Numbered from the stretch's first letter, positions 1 to 8,908 are shown. The stretch is 64,000 bases of DNA from Vulcanimicrobium alpinum (GCF_027923555.1 NZ_AP025523.1:2422484-2486483), one strand, 5' to 3'. The notes: generated by a model from the sequence alone, not told the origin. Made by a program: numbers and translations.

Positions 1-219
1 ATCCTCGGTGGTCGGCGGTTTCGAGCTCTCCCCGTACCCGCGCAGATCCATCGCGACGACGTGAAACTCGCGCGCCAGCCGCGGCGCGACGAGATGCCAC
101 ATCACGTGCGTCTGCGGGTGGCCGTGCAGCAGCAGCAGCGGCGGACCGCTGCCGCCGTGGCGCACGCGGATCTCCGCTTCGCCCGTGTCGATGCGGGTCA
201 GGGTGAAGCCGTCGAACAC
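1..219 (-). CDS. alpha/beta hydrolase, N-terminal part (runs off window)
   Basis: The GTG start at 219 opens a 73-codon frame that continues past the left edge, so only the N-terminus is present. It shows the alpha/beta hydrolase entry region: a hydrophobic strand LLLLHGHPQT carrying the HG oxyanion-hole motif at about residues 28-37, followed by MDLRGYGESSKP at about 57-68. The HGHPQT wording is typical of the haloacetate dehalogenase/epoxide hydrolase branch of the fold, but the catalytic nucleophile lies outside the window, so the substrate cannot be assigned. The start is 4 nt after the stop of the upstream Lrp-like gene, so the two are probably co-transcribed. Confidence 0.8.
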   Translation of the reverse strand, partial: MFDGFTLTRIDTGEAEIRVRHGGSGPPLLLLHGHPQTHVMWHLVAPRLAREFHVVAMDLRGYGESSKPPTTED

Positions 220-223
220 GGTG

Positions 224-502
224 CTACTCGGACCCGATATCCCACACCATGCCGAGATCGCGCTTGGCGAACGCGCGGAACGCGATCAGCGTCTCGGTGG
301 CGTTGATCCCGCTGCACGACGCGATCCGCTCGGTCACCAGATCGCTGAGCTGTTCGTGTTCGCGCACGCGCACGATCGCGACGAGATCGTAGGGCCCCGC
401 CACACTGTAGCATTCCGTGACGCCGTCGATCTCGAGCAGTTCTTCCGCCAGCGAACGGACGCGGCCGGGTTCGACGTTGAGCAGCACGAGCGCGGTGATC
501 AT
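224..502 (-). CDS. Stand-alone Lrp/AsnC ligand-binding (RAM) domain protein
   Basis: A 92-residue protein whose whole length matches the C-terminal alpha-beta ligand-binding domain of Lrp/AsnC regulators: the opening ITALVLLNVEPG strand, the central VAGPYDLVAIVRV strand typical of the family, and a final SCSGINATETLIAF strand. There is no helix-turn-helix ahead of it and no room for one, since the next gene is only 10 nt upstream. Stand-alone RAM proteins of this size oligomerise and are thought to sense amino acids or modulate other Lrp proteins; that role is inferred here. It is followed after 4 nt by the alpha/beta hydrolase gene. Confidence 0.85.
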   Translation of the reverse strand: MITALVLLNVEPGRVRSLAEELLEIDGVTECYSVAGPYDLVAIVRVREHEQLSDLVTERIASCSGINATETLIAFRAFAKRDLGMVWDIGSE

Positions 503-512
503 GCGGAGGCCG

Positions 513-1888
513 CTACCCCGGTGCGCCCAAAGGCACCTGCGATGGGGACGGGGATGCCGACGGAATCGGCGATGCGCTCGGGATCGCCGACGGTGATGGT
601 GAGGGCGCCGGTGCGGTGTGGCCGCAGGCGGTGGGCGGCGGTGCCTGCGGCGGCGTCGACGTGAGGCCGAAGGCGAGCGGGAACGACGACGTGCCGTCAG
701 TCATGTACTCGCCGCGAATCGTGCGGGTCTCGTTCGCCGCGAGCGCGATCTCGTAGACGAGGTAGCGTGCCGACTGCGACGGATCGACGCACGCGACGCT
801 CAGCGGCGGCGCGTCGCCGAGCTGGATCGTCGTCGTCGCCGTCCCGCCGGCCGGCGTTTCGTAGAGAAATACGGACTGCGGCGTTTCGGTCGGGTTGACG
901 ACATGAAGTTCGACGGCGCGCACGACGCCGTAGTCGCCTCCGAGCGGACGCCCCCCGGGACGTAAGTTTTTGAACGCCGGCACGCCGACCAGAAACGGCG
1001 GCGGTTCCGGGCCGCCGACCGTGAACGCGAGCGCGAGCGGCGGGATCAGCGTGAGATCGAATTCACCGCGCCGGCCGTGCGTATCGGACGGCAATTCGGT
1101 CCCGGCGAGCAGCGAGAGCGGATCAAAGCCGCCGCTCGCCGCGACGATCGAGGCGGTCACCGGTCCGCCGTCGAGCACCTGCAGATCGAAGATCGCGGCG
1201 ACGAGGTCGCCGGGATTCATCGCCGCGTCGTCGAGCGGGATCGCGTACGGCGCGCCGGCCGCGAGCGCCGCGATCGCGCTCTCCTGAACGCTGCGCACCT
1301 GCATGTAGCGCAGCGTCGAGACGTGCCCGGTGTAGCCGAAATCGGCCGACGGGCCGGCGCTCGCGCCGAGGATCTGCATGCGCGTCGCGCTGCCCGAAGG
1401 CTGCAGCACGAGATAGAGCCGCCGCGCCGGCGTCTCGGAGACGTGATAGACGTACGTGCGCGCCGGACGCGTGCGATCGATCGCGATCGGACTGCGATAA
1501 AGCACGCCGTCGGCGGCGATCTTTTCCGGGTCGTCGCTGTAAAACAGTACCTGCGGGTCGAGCCGCGGCAGCGCGTCGACCTGCACGTGGACGCCGGTCG
1601 TGCCGCGCACGTCGCTTGCGACGCCGTTGCCCGCGAGCGTGACGTCCGCTTGAGCGTCGGCAACCTCGCCGCCGCGCAACGGCTGCGCGAACGTCACGCC
1701 GCGCACGATCGCCGTCGCGCCGGGCTGCAAGTGTGCGTTCGCAGCGATCGCGTCGTGCACGCGCGCAAGCACGAACACCGGTGAGACGGTGCCCGCGAGT
1801 TCGACCGACACCGCCGCGGGGACGACGCCCGCCGGCGGCGGCGCCGGCGAGGCGCTCGGGCTCGGCTGCGGGATTGCACTCGCGCTAG
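513..1888 (-). pseudogene. C-terminal part of an exported protein gene interrupted by an IS
   Basis: This frame carries about 458 codons without a true start. An internal GTG at 1811 could start a 432-residue product, but the frame stays open upstream through a Pro/Ser-rich linker up to the IS left end at 1889. The matching N-terminus, with a signal peptide, lies on the far side of the insertion (4575-4702). Deleting 1889-4574 and one CTAG duplicate gives a continuous 499-codon frame. The body is rich in beta-strand-like segments and ends in a second Pro/Ser-rich tail (about 35 residues). I do not recognise the family. A secreted or surface beta-rich protein is likely; function unknown. Confidence 0.8.
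1885..1888. repeat. Target-site duplication CTAG, left copy (IS5-1)
   Basis: CTAG directly precedes the IS left end and is repeated at 4575-4578 directly after the right end. A 4-bp YTAR target duplication is characteristic of the IS5 group. Confidence 0.9.
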
Positions 1889-1986
1889 CAGGCCGATGAC
1901 AAATCGGCCGAGTTGATGTTGGCGTGACGGCGTTTTTCGCGTATTATAAGAGCAAGTCTCCTCATACCTTGGTGAGGTTGCGGCCG

Positions 1987-2143
1987 ATGCGGACTCATGA
2001 TGAGCAGCGTGCATCCGTTTGGACGACGTTGCAGCCGGAAGACACCGTGCCCGGCGATCATCCGTTGCGCCCGATGCGCGTGATGGTCAACGAAATTCTG
2101 CGCGAACTCTCGCCGGAGTTTTCCAAGCTCTACTCCCGACGGG
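1987..2143 (+). pseudogene. IS5-family transposase, 5' fragment
   Basis: The first about 52 codons of the DDE transposase, from ATG 1987 (an in-frame GTG at 1924 would add 21 residues). They match residues 1-52 of the intact copy until the sequence SKLYSRR, where the IS256-family element enters. Beyond that the frame runs into foreign DNA and stops at 2287-2289. The remainder of the gene resumes at 3513. Confidence 0.92.
2135..2143. repeat. Target-site duplication of inner IS, left copy
   Basis: CCCGACGGG occurs here and again at 3504-3512, bracketing the inner element. The uninterrupted IS5 copy has this 9-mer once (52682-52690). An 8-9 bp duplication is typical of the IS256 family; the exact boundary is ambiguous by 1 bp. 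Confidence 0.85.
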
Positions 2144-3503
2144 AGTCAAGTCCCAAATCTGCTGTAATTCCGGTTCGTCGATCGCGTAAGTTAGGCTGCT
2201 CGTCTGTCTCGTTTTACGGCGGCCGGCTTGGCCACCGTCGTTGCTTTCCATTCGAAGTATTCGGTCATGTCGAAGTAGGCTCGGCTTAACCATTCGTCGT
2301 TTTGCTCGGAGAGTAACGCGCCGACCATGCGAATCGCTGCGGCGTCGTTTGGGAAAATGCGAATGACTTTCTCCCGGCGACGAATCTCTTCATTGAGCCG
2401 CTCTTGCATGTTGCTCGTGCGCAGTCGCCGACGATATTTCTCCGGCAGCGGCAAGATCGCAAACATGTCTTCGAACGCTCCTTCCAAGCACACGCACGAC
2501 TTCGGCGCTGTTTCTGCGAAGCGGGCCATGAATTCCGCATATCGACGCTCAGCCTCTTTGCGATCAGTTGCGAGAAAGATCAGCCGAGCTGCAGCGGTTA
2601 CGTTTTCGCGTTCTTTCTTGGGCGCGTGATCGAGCAAGTTCTTCATCACGTGGAACTGGCAGCGCTGCCATGTCGCGCCGACGAATTGCTTGGCGATCGC
2701 CTCGCGTAAGCCCGAGTGATTGTCGGAGACGGCAACGTCGACGCCGTGCAAGCCGCGTGCTTTGAGGCCGCGAAAGAACTCGTTCCACGTCGCAAAGCTC
2801 TCCGAATCGCCGATCGAAAGACCAAGGATTTCTCGGTATCCGTCAGCGCGAATGCCGCTCGCGATGAGGAGCGCTTTGCTGACGACGCTCTTGTCGGTGC
2901 GCACCTTCGTAAAGAGCGCGTCAACGATGATGAATGGGTACGCCGCATCAAGCCGACGATTCAAGAATCACCGGCTCGTCAAGGGCCTTCGCGAGGCGAC
3001 TGACCGTCGACTTCGAAAACGACGTCCCACACAGACCTTCGGTTATCCGCGTGACCTTCCGCGTCGAGACGCCGTTGACGACCATCTCCATCAGGCCCAC
3101 GACAAAGGCTTGTTCGCTGCGGCGATAACGCTCAAAGATGTCGGTTGAGAAGCTGCCGTCGCGCGTCTGCGGCACGCGCAGGACCAGCGATCCGACGCGG
3201 GTCGAGAGCTGTCGATCGCGATACCCATTCCGATAGCCCTCCCGTTCTTGACAGCGTTCGTACCGCTCGGCGCCCAGATGATCGCGCATCTGCGCCTCGA
3301 GCACTTGGTTCAAAATCGTTTCGACGAGCTTCCCGAGCGCCGCAGGTTGATCGAGCAACGCTGGAATCGCGTCGCGGGATAGGGTAAGATCGTAATCGGC
3401 CACCGTTCCGGTCCTTTCGATTGAAGTGTTGTCAACGTCAATCTTCGAACCGGAGCGGTGGCTACCCGCCCGCTGAATTTACATCAATTATAGGGACTCT
3501 GCC
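2144..3503 (-). mobile_element. IS256-family (mutator-type) insertion sequence inside IS5 copy 1
   Basis: A 1,360-bp insert that is absent from the second IS5 copy, bracketed by a 9-bp duplication. The ends form an imperfect inverted repeat: the left end begins AGTCAAGTCCCAAATC, and the right end read inward contains AGAGTCCCTATAATTGATG, sharing AGTCCC and further matches. It encodes one mutator-type transposase on the minus strand that is now frameshifted. Insertion into IS5 must postdate arrival of that IS5 copy. Confidence 0.9.
2191..3403 (-). pseudogene. IS256-family transposase, frameshifted
   Basis: Two overlapping frames together make one mutator-family DDE transposase of about 400 residues. 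The 5' frame (3403 to 2948, 151 aa, GTG start) holds the N-terminal dimer/DNA-binding part with REGYRNGYRDR and VGLMEMVVNGVSTRK. The 3' frame (from about 2964 to 2191) holds the catalytic core: Asp in FIIVDALF, Asp in VAVSDNHSG and Glu in NMQERLNEE. At the join (about 2948-2964) the usual V-x-x-FLNRRL region has lost sequence and shifts frame, consistent with a small deletion. Programmed frameshifting is possible but not usual in IS256 elements. Probably inactive. Confidence 0.88.
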
Positions 3504-3512
3504 CCCGACGGG
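3504..3512. repeat. Target-site duplication of inner IS, right copy
   Basis: CCCGACGGG, the second copy of the 9-mer at 2135-2143, marks the right border of the IS256-family insertion. IS5 transposase coding sequence resumes immediately after it. Confidence 0.85.
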
Positions 3513-4438
3513 GCCGGCCATCGATCGCGCCGGAGAAGCTGCTGCGAGCCTTGCTGTTGCAAATGTTCTACTCGATCCGCAGCGAGCCGATGCTGCTGGA
3601 GCAGTTGCGTTACAATTTGCTCTTTCGTTGGTTCGTGGGCTTGAGCATGGACGACAAGATCTGGGACCCCTCGACGTTCAGCAAGAACCGCGATCGGTTC
3701 TTGAATGGCGAAATCTCCGAGCGGTTCTTCGCCGCCGTGGTCGAGCGGGCGCGTGCCGACGAACTGCTCTCGAACGAGCATTTCACCGCCGATGGGACGC
3801 TAATCGAGGCGTGGGCCAGCCACAAGAGCTTTCGGCCCAAGTCGGACGACGAACCGCCGACCTCGAGCGGCGGTCGCAACGAGGGCGTGAACTTTCGTGG
3901 CCGGCCGCGCAGCAACGAGACGCACGTCTCGAGTACCGATCCGGACGCGCGGTTGTACCGCAAGAGCAGCGGCGCGCCGGCGATTCTCGGCTATCTCGGA
4001 CATGCTCTGATGGAGAATCGCAACGGCTTGATCGTCGGCGTGAAGACCACTCGCGCGACCGGGATCGCCGAACGCGAAGCAGCGCTGGAATTGATTCGCG
4101 GGGTCAGCGGAAGCAACCGAATCACGCTCGGTGCCGACAAGGCGTACGATACCAAAGACTTTGTCGAGGCGTTGCGAGCGCTCAACGTGACGCCGCACGT
4201 TGCTCAAAATACGACCCGTCGCCGCAGCGCGATCGACCGCCGAACCGTCCGCCATCCGGGCTACACGGTGAGTCAACGCAGGCGCAAGTTGATCGAGGAG
4301 AGCTTCGGGTGGGGCAAGACGATCGGCCGATTGCGCAAGGTGCATTTCCGCGGGCTTGATCTGGTCGGCGACATTGTGCGCTGGACGGCCGCGGCGTACA
4401 ACTTGATCAGGATACGCAATCTGAGGGCCGCGACATGA
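3513..4438 (+). pseudogene. IS5-family transposase, 3' fragment
   Basis: This resumes the IS5 transposase at RGRPSIAPEKLL and runs to the normal stop, keeping the DUF772 region and the DDE catalytic part. It differs from the intact copy in one residue that I see: codon 3788-3790 is GCC (Ala) instead of GTC (Val), immediately before the first catalytic Asp. Separated from its first 52 codons, it cannot make full-length enzyme; an internal ATG at 3551 could start a 295-residue truncated product. Confidence 0.92.
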
Positions 4439-4574
4439 TGCGAAGTGATGCTGACCCGAGGGGCGTTTTCGAGATGAACCGCTCGGCAACGGGCTTCGAG
4501 GGGTCCGCCGACCTCCCGAAAACCGTGCTGAACGGGCAGTTCGCGAACCAAGCGCCGATTTTTTCAGCACCCTG

Positions 4575-4578
4575 CTAG
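4575..4578. repeat. Target-site duplication CTAG, right copy (IS5-1)
   Basis: Second copy of the CTAG target duplicate. Collapsing the two copies into one restores the reading frame of the interrupted host gene. Confidence 0.9.
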
Positions 4579-4702
4579 GGGCCGGCGAAGGCGACGCGCT
4601 CGGCGCCGGAGACGGCGATGCGGGCGTTTGCGCATTCGCGGGCGCGAGCGAGAGGAGCATTGCAGCACCGACGAAGGCAACCGGCAACCGTGCGTCGATC
4701 AT
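4575..4702 (-). pseudogene. N-terminal part (signal peptide) of the IS-interrupted exported protein
   Basis: ATG at 4702 opens a short frame: basic N-terminus MIDAR, hydrophobic core VAFVGAAMLLSLA, an Ala-x-Ala-like cleavage region near PANAQ at about residue 25, then a Pro/Ser/Ala repeat linker. At the CTAG duplicate the frame runs into the IS. Joined to 1884-513 it forms a 499-codon gene. The apparent longer product of this frame reads through antisense IS sequence and is not meaningful. The gene starts 119 nt from, and divergent to, the DNA ligase gene. Confidence 0.8.
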
Positions 4703-4821
4703 TGCCTCACGATGCGCGCCTCGTTCGACCGCGTCCTCGTCGTCTCGCGCGCCGTGATCCCCTGGGCGATCTTTGTCGCGATCCGAAAGGCCAACTGGCG
4801 CGCCGTGTGATAGGGTGCGGC

Positions 4822-6528
4822 GTGATCGCGTTCGCGCGGACGTGCGCCGCCATCGCCGCGACGGCGAGCAAGCTCGAAAAGATCGCGCTCGTCGGCGACT
4901 ACCTGCGCACGCTGGACGACGCCGACGTGCAGGCGGCGGCGCGATATTTTACCGGCAACCCGTTCCCGCAGGCGCAGGAACGCAGCCTCGCGGTCGGCGG
5001 CCGCACGCTGATCGACGCCGCCGTCGCGATGTGGGGGATCGACGACGCCGCGCTCGCCGTTGCGTATCGTGCGAGCGGCGATCTCGGCGCGGCACTCGGA
5101 CAGTTCGTGCGGCCGTCGCCCGACTTGGGACTCTTCCGCGAGACGCTCACTCCTTCGCGGCTCTACGCCCTCCTCGTCGAAATCGCAGATGCCGCAGGGA
5201 AGAGCGCGCAGAAACGGCGGCGCATCCTCTGCGAGCGCATCTTCTCCGCCTGCACCGAACCTCTCGAAGCAACCTATGTCATCAAGATCATGACCGGCGA
5301 GCTGCGCATCGGCCTTCGCGAAGGTCTCGTGCTCGATGCCGTGGCAGGGTTCGCACGGGATCCGCGCGCGGTGCGCCGGGCGGCCGCGATCGCCGGGGAT
5401 CTCGGCGCGGTCGCGCTCGCCGCAAAGCACGACACGCTCGATCAGCTCGCGATCGCCTACCACGCGCCGATCGCGTTCATGCTCGCCTCGCCGATCGCGT
5501 ACGGCTCCGAATACACCGAGCTGGTATCGTCGGCATGGCTCGTCGAGGACAAGTACGACGGGATTCGCATCCAGGCGCACGTCACACCGCGGCGCATCTC
5601 GCTCTTCTCGCGCACGCTCAACGATGTCGCCGCCTCCTATCCGGAGCTCGTCGAGGCGCTGCGCGCCCTGCCGGGCTCGTGCGCGCTCGACGGCGAGATC
5701 GTAGCGATCCGCGACGGGCGCGTCCTCCCGTTCCGCTTCCTGCAGGCGCGGCTGCAGCGCAAAGACGTCGCGCCGGATCTGCTGCGCGAGGTCCCCGTGC
5801 GGCTGATCTGTTTCGACGCGCTCGCGCTCGACGAGGAGTTCCTGCTCGATCTCCCGCTCGCCGAACGGCGGACCCGGCTCGCCGAGGTCCTCGCGCACGC
5901 CGACGAACGCACCGTCGCCGCCGCACCGTGGACGGCGCTGGAAGAACGCGCCGCCGCGGAGACGGTCCACGAACGGTTTGAAGCGTCGCGCGAACGCGGC
6001 AACGAAGGCCTCGTGTTCAAACGAACCGATTCACCCTACACGCCGGGCCGGCGCGGCAAATCCTGGCTGAAGCTCAAACGCGAATTGGCGACGCTCGACT
6101 GCGTCGTCGTCGCGGTCGAGCGCGGCCACGGCAAACGCGTCGGCGTGCTTTCCGACTACACGTTCGCCGTGCGCGCCGGCGACGATCTTGCCGTGATCGG
6201 GAAGGCGTACAGCGGGCTCACCAACGTCGAGATCGCCGAGATGACGGCCTGGTTCGAAGCGCACCGCCTGCCGCCCGACGAGGCGCATGCGTCGTACCGG
6301 CGGCTCGCGCTGAAGCGCCGCGAAATCCTGGTCGAGCCCTCGATCGTCGTCGAGATCGCCTTCGACATCATCCAGCGCAGCGAGCTGCACGCGAGCGGGT
6401 TCGCGCTGCGCTTCCCGCGGATCGTCCGCCTGCGCCCCGACAAACGCCCGCAGGATGCCGACACGGTCGAACGGGTGGCAGAGATCTACGCCGAGATGCT
6501 CGAGCGCGAAGGGATGGGCGACCGCTGA
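4822..6528 (+). CDS. ligB: ATP-dependent DNA ligase, archaeal/LigB type
   Basis: Seals nicks using ATP. Starting from GTG 4822 the protein has 568 residues, the usual size for archaeal-type ligases found in some bacteria. Residues 1-200 are the helical DNA-binding domain (including YFTGNPFPQ and IMTGELRIGLREG). The nucleotidyltransferase motif I is EDKYDGIR with the adenylated Lys at residue 244. Further motifs are DGEIVAI, the EGLVFKR region and KSWLKLKR (motif V), and the rest is the OB-fold. The frame is open further upstream to 4618, but that extension is basic low-complexity sequence overlapping the leader of the divergent gene, so I reject it. Lhr and PdeM genes about 5 kb away suggest a repair role. 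Confidence 0.93.
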   Translation: MIAFARTCAAIAATASKLEKIALVGDYLRTLDDADVQAAARYFTGNPFPQAQERSLAVGGRTLIDAAVAMWGIDDAALAVAYRASGDLGAALGQFVRPSPDLGLFRETLTPSRLYALLVEIADAAGKSAQKRRRILCERIFSACTEPLEATYVIKIMTGELRIGLREGLVLDAVAGFARDPRAVRRAAAIAGDLGAVALAAKHDTLDQLAIAYHAPIAFMLASPIAYGSEYTELVSSAWLVEDKYDGIRIQAHVTPRRISLFSRTLNDVAASYPELVEALRALPGSCALDGEIVAIRDGRVLPFRFLQARLQRKDVAPDLLREVPVRLICFDALALDEEFLLDLPLAERRTRLAEVLAHADERTVAAAPWTALEERAAAETVHERFEASRERGNEGLVFKRTDSPYTPGRRGKSWLKLKRELATLDCVVVAVERGHGKRVGVLSDYTFAVRAGDDLAVIGKAYSGLTNVEIAEMTAWFEAHRLPPDEAHASYRRLALKRREILVEPSIVVEIAFDIIQRSELHASGFALRFPRIVRLRPDKRPQDADTVERVAEIYAEMLEREGMGDR

Positions 6529-6546
6529 ATGATGCGTCCGGCGGAA

Positions 6547-8028
6547 TCAGCGTGACGAACGCTGACCGACCAGCGGCGCAGAACGCAGGCGGTAGAACAC
6601 ATCAAACGACACCGGCGCTCCGGCACCGTACGCCGCGTTGAGCGCGGCCGGCTTCGTGTTGAGCGTGACGCTCAAGCCCATCCCACCGACGGTCTTGCCG
6701 GATCGGTGCGGCAGATCGTGCACCACACCGACCGTGTACGCGCCCAGGTAGTAGGTCGTTTCCGCTAAGGGCGGCGCAAGCACGAGTTCCATCCCCGACT
6801 TCTGCACCTGCTCGAAACGCGCGAACACGGCGTTCCCGTTGCGCCGATATTCCGTTTCGTACAGAAACGCATTCGCACGCTCGCCGTCGGTCGCGTCGTT
6901 ACGCCCCCAGACGAGCGCATGCGTCCAGGACGCGTCGAAGCCAAGCGGCCGCGTATACAGAACGGAGGCCGACGAGCGGCGTACGTTCAGCAGCGGTGCG
7001 AGCGCCTCGGGTGACGAGATGAATCCGTACGACGCCTGCGCGGCAACGAAGGCGTTCGGATTCCACGACAACCGGGCGCTGTGCGAGTCGAGATGGACCG
7101 GGTCGAAGTTGTAACGCGCCTCGTTCGGCTCACGCCCGGTGAATGCGCTGGCCTCTGCCTTGAATTTCGTTGACGCAATCCCGGCCGTCACGACCCCGAA
7201 GGTGATGTGGGTTGCGTCCTGCCAGTGGTGGCCGATCGGCGCGCTCGCGAGGTCGTAGGCGATCTCGCGATGCATGTACGCCGGCGGCCCGAGCGCCGGC
7301 TCGCCGGGATATCCAACGTAAAGCGACGCCGAGTGCGCGTTTTGGAGCCGGCCCGAGTACGTCAACGAAAGTTCCGAAACGAAGTCGTGCGGATGCTGAG
7401 CGTCGTGCAGAGGCTGATCGTGCCACTGTTCACCGCTCTGAAACAGCAGCGGATAGCCTTGGCCGCCGACGGAGAACGGATCGGGCGTCACCATGGCACG
7501 CAAGCCGACCTGCGCTGCGGCGCTCGTGGGATGCGTGCGCATGTACATCAGCCAGCCCGGTGCGACGAGCGCGTCGGCGCCTCGCGGTGTCGCGGTGTGC
7601 ACGAAGCGCCCCCACAGCGCACCGTGGGTCATCTCCATGTCGTCGCCGCGCCCGAACATATGCGCATACGCCGTATCCGCGTCGGGCATCCACGACGTTC
7701 CGGACCCTTCGCGCGTCATCGGCGTTCCGACGTCGGTGACGCTCGGCATCGTCGCGGGGTCCATCGTCGACATCTCCATGTGCATGCCGGCCATACCGTG
7801 CATCGACATGACGCCGTTCGCGTTGTAGTGCACGGAAGACATGTCCATCCCGCTCGCGGGCGCCGGGGTCGCCGAAGGGGGCGATGACTCCGGGCTCGCG
7901 GTAGCCGTGGGGGCAGGCGTGCTCATCGGCATGCCCGGCATCGGCGCCATCGTGGGCTCGGCGGCGAGCGCCGGAAACGCGCCTGCCGCGAGGAACGCGC
8001 CGGCGAGGAGAAGACGGGAGAAAAGCAC
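6547..8028 (-). CDS. Met/His-rich outer-membrane barrel-like protein (possible metal resistance)
   Basis: 493 residues from a GTG start. A signal peptide (about residues 1-22, LLLAGAFLAAGAFPALA) precedes a linker very rich in Met, His, Pro and Ser: MAPMPGMPM at about 26-34, then several MxM and HM motifs between about 60 and 100 (MSMHGMAGMHMEM). Such motifs are typical of periplasmic copper-binding tails, as in the CopB/PcoB family. From about 140 to the end, alternating aromatic strands (GRFVHTATP, SASLYVGYPG, SARLSWNP, ASVLYTRPLG) suggest a beta-barrel. The terminal residue is not aromatic. A candidate BlaI-type operator lies 29 bp upstream and the M56/BlaI genes follow upstream on the same strand. 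The copper link is inference. Confidence 0.75.
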   Translation of the reverse strand: MLFSRLLLAGAFLAAGAFPALAAEPTMAPMPGMPMSTPAPTATASPESSPPSATPAPASGMDMSSVHYNANGVMSMHGMAGMHMEMSTMDPATMPSVTDVGTPMTREGSGTSWMPDADTAYAHMFGRGDDMEMTHGALWGRFVHTATPRGADALVAPGWLMYMRTHPTSAAAQVGLRAMVTPDPFSVGGQGYPLLFQSGEQWHDQPLHDAQHPHDFVSELSLTYSGRLQNAHSASLYVGYPGEPALGPPAYMHREIAYDLASAPIGHHWQDATHITFGVVTAGIASTKFKAEASAFTGREPNEARYNFDPVHLDSHSARLSWNPNAFVAAQASYGFISSPEALAPLLNVRRSSASVLYTRPLGFDASWTHALVWGRNDATDGERANAFLYETEYRRNGNAVFARFEQVQKSGMELVLAPPLAETTYYLGAYTVGVVHDLPHRSGKTVGGMGLSVTLNTKPAALNAAYGAGAPVSFDVFYRLRSAPLVGQRSSR

Positions 8029-8056
8029 GGAAACCTCGTCGAGTTTCGCTTAGGTA

Positions 8057-8073
8057 TACTACCGCCAGTAGTA
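8057..8073. promoter_or_regulatory. Palindromic candidate operator for the BlaI-like repressor
   Basis: TACTACCGCCAGTAGTA is a perfect dyad of two 6-bp arms (TACTAC / GTAGTA) around 5 bp. It sits in the 87-bp gap upstream of the Met-rich barrel gene (minus strand), overlapping a TATACC sequence that could be its -10 element. BlaI/MecI/CopY repressors bind such TAC/GTA dyads as winged-helix dimers, so this is the natural target of the product of 8909-9319. No second perfect copy is seen near the blaI-like gene. Confidence 0.6.
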
Positions 8074-8115
8074 GACCTCGTAGCGGAGCCGAAGGTTTCG
8101 CCCCTGCGCGGCGCG

Positions 8116-8904
8116 TCAGCAGTGATGCGCGAGCAAGTACGGCAGATCGTGCCGGAACGCGGCGTGGCTGATCGGCAGGGCGACGGCCAGCGACGTCACG
8201 GCGAGCGGCGCGGCCCAGACGAGCCAGCGGTCCTCGGGCCGGCGGGCGGCGGCTTCGAGGCCGAGCCGCGCTTCGACACACAGGTTCGTCCCGTGCGCGA
8301 GGCGCACCAGCAGCGCAACGTATCGCTCTTCGCCGCCGGCCGCAGCGATCACGTTCGCCGATCGCTCCCGCCCCGCGTGCAGCCGCCGCTCGAGCGGTTC
8401 GAATCCCGGAATGAGCAGCGCGGCAAACAGCAGATGCCACAGCACGCCGGCCGTCGCGTCGGCATGACGGACGTGCACGAGTTCGTGGCGTGCGACGAGT
8501 TCGACGTCCGCATCCTCGAGCGGCTCGACGAATCCGCGCGACAGCACGATCGTCCGGCCGAACACCGTGGTGGCGATCGGGGCGGCGAGATCGACGTAGA
8601 GCACGGTCGGGACGGCGACGCCGAGAGCAACCGAGGCGCGCTCGAACGCAGCGCGCACGCGGCCCGGGAGCGGCTCGGCGACATGGCCGAGTCGGGCGAA
8701 GCGCATTCGCGCCACGACGATTTTCGCGACGACCACGCCGGCCGAGGTCGCCGCGAGCGCGCCGATGAACCAGCCGAGACGCTCGTGCACCCAAACCGTC
8801 GCATGGTAGAGCGGGTCGACACCCGCAAGGCCGCACCCGCGATCGGCCCACCACGACAGCGGAACGAGAAAGACGACGGGCCAGAGCGCGCGGATGAACC
8901 GCAC
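8116..8904 (-). CDS. M56-family (BlaR1-like) membrane metallopeptidase
   Basis: 262 residues from GTG 8904. Membrane segments at about 6-20 and 43-65, the zinc motif HELVH at 140-144 (within ELVARHELVHVRHAD), then hydrophobic stretches at about 151-168 and near the C-terminus. This is the M56 antirepressor peptidase core of the BlaR1/MecR1 family but without the extracellular penicillin-binding sensor domain, so the signal is not a beta-lactam in any obvious way. It starts 5 nt after the blaI-like stop. By family knowledge it would trigger cleavage of the BlaI-like repressor on sensing a stimulus. Confidence 0.88.
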   Translation of the reverse strand: MRFIRALWPVVFLVPLSWWADRGCGLAGVDPLYHATVWVHERLGWFIGALAATSAGVVVAKIVVARMRFARLGHVAEPLPGRVRAAFERASVALGVAVPTVLYVDLAAPIATTVFGRTIVLSRGFVEPLEDADVELVARHELVHVRHADATAGVLWHLLFAALLIPGFEPLERRLHAGRERSANVIAAAGGEERYVALLVRLAHGTNLCVEARLGLEAAARRPEDRWLVWAAPLAVTSLAVALPISHAAFRHDLPYLLAHHC

Positions 8905-8908
8905 GCGG

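Larger units (their letters stand above)
1889..4574 (+). mobile_element. IS5-family element copy 1, disrupted by an inserted IS256-family element
   Basis: A 2,686-bp composite. Its outer part matches the intact 1,318-bp copy at 52435-53752 almost base for base. It is 1 bp shorter (one G fewer in a G-run after the transposase stop) and is interrupted by 1,360 bp of a second IS plus a 9-bp duplication. Left end CAGGCCGATGACAAATCGG; the right end read inward is CAGGGTGCTGAAAAAATCGG, so the terminal inverted repeats are imperfect. It is flanked by CTAG duplicates. The element lies inside a secreted-protein gene and its own transposase is broken, so it can move only if a transposase acts in trans. 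Confidence 0.93.

Noticed and set aside
1812-1888. Tandem DNA repeat in the Pro/Ser linker
   Set aside because: Short codon-level repeats of CCG/AGC/GCG code for a disordered linker of the interrupted protein and do not form a regular repeat unit.
3800-4702. A 300-residue minus-strand protein beginning with the signal peptide
   Set aside because: Only the first 43 codons are host sequence; the rest is antisense IS5 DNA. Treated as an interrupted gene instead.
4618-4821. N-terminal extension of the DNA ligase (68 codons)
   Set aside because: It is basic and low complexity, and it overlaps the leader of the divergent interrupted gene; family alignment starts at GTG 4822.
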